From contig JASANG010002617.1 of assembly GCA_030248215.1 (NCBI GenBank), forward strand, positions 45,251-109,250: a stretch of 64,000 nt of DNA, written 5' to 3'. A program made the position numbers and the translations under genes. The notes below the pieces were generated by a model that was not told the DNA's origin, searched no databases, and saw only the letters and a program-made list of their open reading frames with translations. Numbering within the stretch: the first letter of the stretch is position 1; each line of letters starts with the position of its first letter. Shown piece after piece: positions 63,567 through 64,000 of this stretch. This DNA comes from Enoplolaimus lenunculus (Eukaryota > Nematoda > Enoplea > Enoplida > Thoracostomopsidae).

Positions 63567-64000
63567 GCGACTAAATCCACAGTTTCTTAAGCTTCGCAAT
63601 CCTGTTATTAAAAAGAATGTTAGAAATATTAAAAACTTCCACTTTCAAATACTGAAAAACGAAATTAGAGTTAAAAAACGTAAAATTTTTGAGCTTTCTA
63701 AAATAGTTGATGAAAATTGTAGTAAAATTCAAAATTCGGTTCAATTCATGGATAGATTTGTCCTGAACATGTACGTTAAGTGGTATTTAGAACATAGTCG
63801 TAATAAAATTAAAGCGATCCATAAGAAGAAATTGGATAGATTGTCGCTTTTTCAAGTCAAAAGGTATGAAAGACTGGACACATCTAGGGTTATCTACAAC
63901 CTAGCTAATAGGCCTTTATCTGATGATGAAATGTTAGCGTTGAAACTTGGACCTGGATTTATTCCGACTGTGAGTAAAATTAATAGCAATAAGTTTATTA
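63567..64000 (+). mobile_element. Penelope-like element, copy 2, cut by window end
   Basis: The plus strand encodes PQFLKLRNPVIKKNVRNIKN, then KYERLDTSRVIY-like sequence and NLANRPLSDDEMLALKLGPG. It matches copy 1 nearly base for base (for example CAGTTTCTTAAGCTTCGCAA) but in inverse orientation, and it starts inside the N-terminal region. The two copies stand head to head about 260 bp apart. It continues past the right edge. Confidence 0.85.

Overview
The window looks like transposon-packed, AT-rich nuclear DNA of an animal, probably an invertebrate. I recognise no host gene in it. The animal call rests on the mix of elements: Ty3/gypsy-type LTR elements, an I-superfamily LINE with APE endonuclease and RNase H, a Penelope-like element with a GIY-YIG endonuclease, a pogo-type DNA transposon and many short hAT-like nonautonomous elements. 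I cannot place the organism more closely. The LTR elements are treated as fossils: all are broken except that copy 3 of element A still has both LTRs.

Layout. 1-6496 (minus): the 5' part of Ty3/gypsy element B, with LTR, gag, an envelope-like gene lying between gag and protease, protease and the start of RT. 6497-9640 (plus): a reduced copy of a second Ty3/gypsy element, A. 9800-25639 (plus): a long copy of A without a visible 5' LTR, with a 391-bp hAT-like element in its integrase and a 4.4-kb LINE in its 3' module. 25640-26833: a spacer with one hAT-like element. 26834-43442 (minus): the best copy of A, with both LTRs, a tRNA-Trp-type primer site, gag, protease, RT, RNase H, integrase with a PHD finger and then a long 3' module of unknown function. 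It is interrupted by a 2.6-kb pogo derivative, two short hAT-like elements and a short (CAA)n-tailed insertion. 43445-46214: two more A LTRs in tandem, one holding a hAT-like element, the other a 687-bp cassette with two different tRNA-like bodies. 46215-47540: 3' module of a fourth A copy. 47541-49288: gag-like ORFs of another element (C). 49289-59722: mostly noncoding, with several nonautonomous DNA elements. 59723-60675: a cluster of short hAT-like copies in (TA)n. 60676-64000: two Penelope-like copies head to head.

The most interesting signals are these. A 9-nt word, GCCTTGACG, occurs 24 times and only on the sense strand of element A, in coding, untranslated and LTR sequence alike. A 29-bp tandem array of GGAA-loop hairpins lies just upstream of A's 3' LTR. 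A has a multi-kilobase accessory module after integrase. The tRNA cassettes have conserved flanks but different tRNA bodies. The LINE has a 2A-like peptide directly before a PHD finger. The short hAT-like families carry subterminal 6-bp-period arrays whose unit differs by subfamily.

Relative order: the A copies are oldest; the LINE, pogo and hAT-like insertions lie inside them and are younger; the 391-bp hAT-like copies are nearly alike and look like the latest burst.
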